DNA of 9,071 nucleotides from Nostoc sp. CHAB 5834 (GTDB lineage Bacteria > Cyanobacteriota > Cyanobacteriia > Cyanobacteriales > Nostocaceae): positions 1-9,071 of the forward strand of contig JAIVFU010000116.1 of the NCBI GenBank assembly GCA_020829485.1, read 5' to 3'. Every line of letters starts with the position of its first letter. Positions within the stretch are counted from its first letter, which is position 1. Below are positions 7,107 to 9,071 of this stretch, piece after piece. The position numbers were made by a program, and so were the translations under genes. The notes below the pieces were generated by a model. That model saw only the letters and a list, made by a program, of their open reading frames with translations, did not search any database and was not told where the DNA came from.

Positions 7107-7498
7107 CGATGGCCATTTCAACTACTAGCATATCCCAAGACTTTTTCCCACTCCCAACGCCACGCTGTCTCTACCAATATTTTCTTTCCGTTAGTAATTT
7201 GAATGAATTTAGAAGTTACGTATTCTACATAGTACTACATAAAACTTGAGTATTTCAGCCATGCTTAGTATCCATCTGTACAACGTCACTTTGTGTGTTT
7301 GTTATTCAAGATGATCGTTTTGCAACATTTCAAATTGGGAAATGTAGGAAAAGTAGGATGTTTTGTAGAAACAGTTGACTAGCTTGCTGTTAGACGGTAA
7401 GTTGATGTGTAATGCAGAGTAAATCTACTAATTTTCTCTACTAAATTTTTTGTCATGTAAACCTTATTTGAAATCTTATATTTATAACGAAAGATAAT
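7107..7498. other. Gene-free decayed stretch with a weak third border-block match
   Basis: No ORF of note is present on either strand. At 7239-7255 ATAAAACTTGAGTATTT matches the shared border block (2421-2440) apart from a missing AA, but the following ACGGGTG is lost. Position relative to the preceding module is like the other two copies. The remainder looks like eroded intergenic DNA. Confidence 0.45.
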
Positions 7499-7706
7499 TG
7501 CGCTCACTTATCTCAAAGAGTTACTGCTAACATGAATTGGAGTTAAATCACCAGAGGCTATATTTATGGCGGCTTGCTTTTAGAAGAGGAAACAGGAGGC
7601 AACATAGTCAAAATTGAATGTGAAAGTTTTGTTTGAGTGGGCCTTATAAGAGCATAATTTCTGAACGCGTCTATCCCCAGTGCTGAAAATGGTCTATATG
7701 AAGGCT
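7499..7706 (+). pseudogene. Degenerate copy of domain A
   Basis: This is homologous to the gene at 2047-2298. In one frame it reads SPEAIFMAACF-stop-KRKQEAT-stop-SKLNVKVLFEWAL-stop, against SPEAVFVAACKEGRK and DWFEWARQR in the better copy. In-frame stops are TAG 7581, TAG 7605 and TAA 7647. DNA matches include TCACCAGA-GCT (7548 onward), GCGGCTTG and GTTTGAGTGGGC (7631-7642, identical to 2181-2192). Homology can be followed upstream to about 7499 (TCTCAAAGAG against TCTCAAGGAG). It cannot encode the domain. Confidence 0.75.
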
Positions 7707-7824
7707 AGTTAAATGTTTGACTGTCTTCTAAAATCCTCTTAAGGTTATTGATGAGGATTTGCATCTTTACCATCCAAACACCGTTGTTCTTGACGAACAA
7801 ATATAGCGCTCACTTGTGGTCGTG

Positions 7825-7986
7825 ATGGAAAGCCCAAAAGCATCGTTGAAAGAGGAAAGCCCGGATTCTAGTGTTAAACCGACAATCTCTCATGTTCGCG
7901 CAGCATCTCGTAGAGAAGGTAGCGCGAACGTCTATTGCTTCCATAACACTGCCATCAAGGATAATTGCCTGACTCATCCCGACTGA
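7825..7986 (+). pseudogene. Possible remnant of the domain B gene's upstream part
   Basis: A 53-codon open stretch from ATG 7825 to TGA 7984 encodes MESPKASLKEESPDSSVKPT and then a part derived from the dispersed repeat at 7894-7929. It occupies the place of the N-terminal part or linker upstream of domain B copy 3. No clear residue-level match to the gene at 151 was seen, so this is positional inference only. Confidence 0.25.
7894..7929. repeat. GC-rich hairpin repeat (Nostoc type)
   Basis: A perfect 8-bp inverted pair, GTTCGCGC (7894-7901) and GCGCGAAC (7922-7929), encloses a 20-bp middle, AGCATCTCGTAGAGAAGGTA. The style matches dispersed repeats common in Nostoc genomes. It sits in the decayed linker region upstream of domain B copy 3, a place comparable with the repeat in copy 2. 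Confidence 0.7.
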
Positions 7987-8291
7987 AAACTCAGTTTCAG
8001 TCCTAGAAATCAAAGCAGTTGATAAAGGTGAAGGTTGCACCGTGTCTATCTCCAATGCGGAAAAATAGTCGCATGAGCCGATTATAACAAGGTCAAATGT
8101 GCGGACGGAACGTATGCATCAACTCAAAGTAGCGGGAAATTCGGGGCAGAATCCGGATTTTAAATTCTTGCATGAGTGCTGGGATGAGGATCCGGCGCTT
8201 ATGATCGCGAGCGATCAAGAAATTGCTGGTGAAATATCCGCAGTGGGGCGTTGTGATTGTAGATGGGGAGTTGGTTAATTGGAATGAGTAA
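7985..8291 (+). pseudogene. Degenerate copy 3 of domain B
   Basis: One frame reads VKTVDEGE-like IKAVDKGE, then EK-stop-SHEPIITRSNVR, then HQLKVAGNSGQNPDFKFL and HECWDEDPAL. The stop is TAG 8066, replacing the tryptophan codon of EKW in copies 1 and 2. A net gain of 4 bp near 8203-8216 (around GATCGCGAGCGATC) then shifts the frame. The rest of the domain continues in the next frame as KKLLVKYPQWGVVIVDGELVNWNE, stop TAA 8289. Two lesions make it a pseudogene, though the sequence between them is well kept. Confidence 0.75.
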
Positions 8292-8449
8292 CAAGTGCAG
8301 CAGTTTGAAAGCGAAGAATACAAAGTTTTATAATATTTTTTACTTTCCGCGAAAAAGTTGAGTTTTAGGGTGAAAGCATAGTAGGACTATGGTTAAGTAT
8401 CAGATAGTTAATAACCTAATTTCTACTTGGCTAGGCTTTAGTGCTATTG
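8292..8449. other. Intergenic stretch with a small perfect hairpin
   Basis: No gene was seen. CATAGT (8377-8382) and ACTATG (8386-8391) form a perfect 6-bp stem with a 3-base loop. No U-run follows, so it is not a good terminator. It could be a small operator or chance. Confidence 0.3.
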
Positions 8450-8658
8450 GGGGTATGAGTAGCATTCGCGCAGAAAACCGGGTTAAGAGATATTACATGA
8501 GTAAGACAAACATTTTTAGAAGCTGAAACCCTTATTTTCTCGTTGAGTAGTGACTCGATAATAAGTTTAAGTCAATGACCTTAGTTATCGGAAAAATCCT
8601 TAGCGAATACGGCTTTTAAGCTTAACCCGGTTTTCTGTTCTGATGATACTCATACCCC
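8450..8658. mobile_element. MITE-like non-coding element with 38-bp terminal inverted repeats
   Basis: Arm 8450-8487 and the reverse complement of 8621-8658 match at 33 of 38 positions. They share outer GGGGTATGAGTA and inner CAGAAAACCGGGTTAAG, with mismatches only between. The 133-bp interior has no ORF of note. Size (209 bp), terminal inverted repeats and lack of coding fit a miniature inverted-repeat transposable element. A clear target duplication is not visible; AGTGCT (8440) and AGTACT (8659) are only similar. The parent insertion sequence is not in the window. An alternative is a long structured RNA leader of the next gene. Confidence 0.65.
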
Positions 8659-8703
8659 AGTACTCCTTTAAGCTTAATGTATTTTATTTATCACTATTCA
8701 CTT

Positions 8704-9071
8704 ATGTATAAGATTCAAAGCTGGAAGTTATCAGTAGTGCTAGCTTGTTCTATAGCTTGCTTTATTTTTGCCTCTTTAGGAGACTACACTTATGCACAAA
8801 ACTTCTGTATTCCTGGCGTTACATGCCCTGTTAGAATAGTGGATGACTCAAAGCATAAGAGCCAAACAGCCGGAAGACAAGGCAATAATGACTCAAAGCA
8901 TGGGGATCAACCAGCAGGAAGACCAGGCAATAATGACTCAAAGTATGGGGATCAACCAGCAGGAAGACCAGGCAATAATGACTCAAAGTATGGGGATCAA
9001 CCAGCAGGAAGACCAGGCAATAATGACTCAAAGTATGGGGATCAACCAGCAGGAAGACCAGGCAATAATGA
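8704..9071 (+). CDS. Secreted protein with tandem 15-residue repeats (partial, runs off the window)
   Basis: The frame is open from ATG 8704 to the window edge. Residues 1-31 form a signal peptide: basic start MYKIQSWK, hydrophobic core LSVVLACSIACFIFASLG, probable cleavage at TYA-QN. A short mature start with two cysteines (FCIPGVTCPVRIV) follows, then repeats of DSKYGDQPAGRPGNN. The repeat is hydrophilic and rich in G, N, P and charged residues, so it is likely disordered and extracytoplasmic. An in-frame ATG at 8677 would add nine residues; neither start has a ribosome site, and 8704 gives a more usual signal peptide. No family is recognised. It could be a surface, sheath or matrix protein. 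It begins 45 bp after the MITE-like element, which may supply or disturb its promoter. Confidence 0.7.
   Translation, partial: MYKIQSWKLSVVLACSIACFIFASLGDYTYAQNFCIPGVTCPVRIVDDSKHKSQTAGRQGNNDSKHGDQPAGRPGNNDSKYGDQPAGRPGNNDSKYGDQPAGRPGNNDSKYGDQPAGRPGNN
8845..9071 (+). repeat. 45-bp tandem repeat array, five full units and continuing
   Basis: Units begin at 8845, 8890, 8935, 8980 and 9025, and a sixth starts at 9070. Units 3, 4 and 5 are identical. Unit 2 differs by one base (CAT for TAT, H for Y) and unit 1 is the most diverged (DSKHKSQTAGRQGNN). Each unit is 15 codons in frame. The gradient from diverged first unit to identical later units indicates recent expansion at the 3' side. Confidence 0.95.

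Noticed and set aside
7224..7244. CTACATA-GTA-CTACATA direct repeat as an operator
   Set aside because: The 7-bp repeat at 10-bp spacing lies in decayed gene-free DNA with no gene next to it, so it is probably chance in AT-rich sequence.
8093..8323. Minus-strand ORF over domain B copy 3
   Set aside because: It is the mirror of the degenerate plus-strand domain. Similar mirrors occur at 6912-7121 and 458-808 because the DNA is homologous, not because the antisense is a gene.
8831..9031. Minus-strand ORF with repeated SHYCLVFLLVDPHTL units
   Set aside because: It is antisense of the 45-bp array. The plus strand has a signal peptide leading in frame into the repeats, whereas the minus reading has no independent support.
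8845..9071. CRISPR-like array
   Set aside because: The 45-bp units are directly abutting with no spacers and code in frame, so this is a protein tandem repeat.

Overview
The window looks like an accessory region of a filamentous, Nostoc/Anabaena-type cyanobacterium. The evidence is one HIP1 palindrome (GCGATCGC, 2056-2063), two GC-rich hairpin repeats of the kind scattered through Nostocales genomes (6723-6751 and 7894-7929), a MITE-like element (8450-8658), sparse Shine-Dalgarno sites, and much decaying coding DNA. This assignment is an inference from sequence style; no marker gene is present.

Layout. Positions 1-123 hold the possible 3' end of an upstream gene. Positions 151-847 hold an unrecognised gene that appears broken: an intact N-terminal ORF (151-567) followed by a frameshifted, partly deleted C-terminal domain (called domain B here). 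After a 347-bp AT-rich gap comes a possible PD-(D/E)XK-like protein (1225-1947). Next is the C-terminal part of a second unrecognised family (domain A; 1972-2298), then a small XRE-type helix-turn-helix protein (2528-2740), a long AT-rich leader, and a two-gene restriction system of the McrBC/LlaJI kind: an McrB-like AAA+ motor (3090-4373) and a large PD-(D/E)XK nuclease (4429-6603). Domain B returns at 6639-7106 with an open frame but no normal 5' end. Dead copies of domain A (about 7499-7706) and domain B (about 7985-8291) follow. The window ends with the MITE-like element and the start of a secreted protein made of perfect 15-residue repeats (8704 to the window edge).

How the parts relate. 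The A/B modules are relatively GC-rich and repeated, while the DNA between them is AT-rich and different each time: nuclease-like gene, then HTH plus McrBC, then only decayed sequence. Two of these AT-rich stretches begin with the same 15-bp block, GAGTATTTACGGGTG (980-994 and 2432-2446), with a TATTATAT about 20 bp further on. A weaker match opens the third (7239-7255). The region therefore reads as [shared block - variable cargo - A or B module] repeated about three times. The simplest inference is a defence-gene hotspot in which the repeated modules flank, and may help exchange, the cargo.

The McrB-like and nuclease proteins would act together: the AAA+ ring translocates and activates the nuclease on modified or foreign DNA. 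No DNA methyltransferase lies in the window, so a type IV (modification-dependent) system fits, unless a methyltransferase lies outside. The XRE protein is the obvious candidate regulator.
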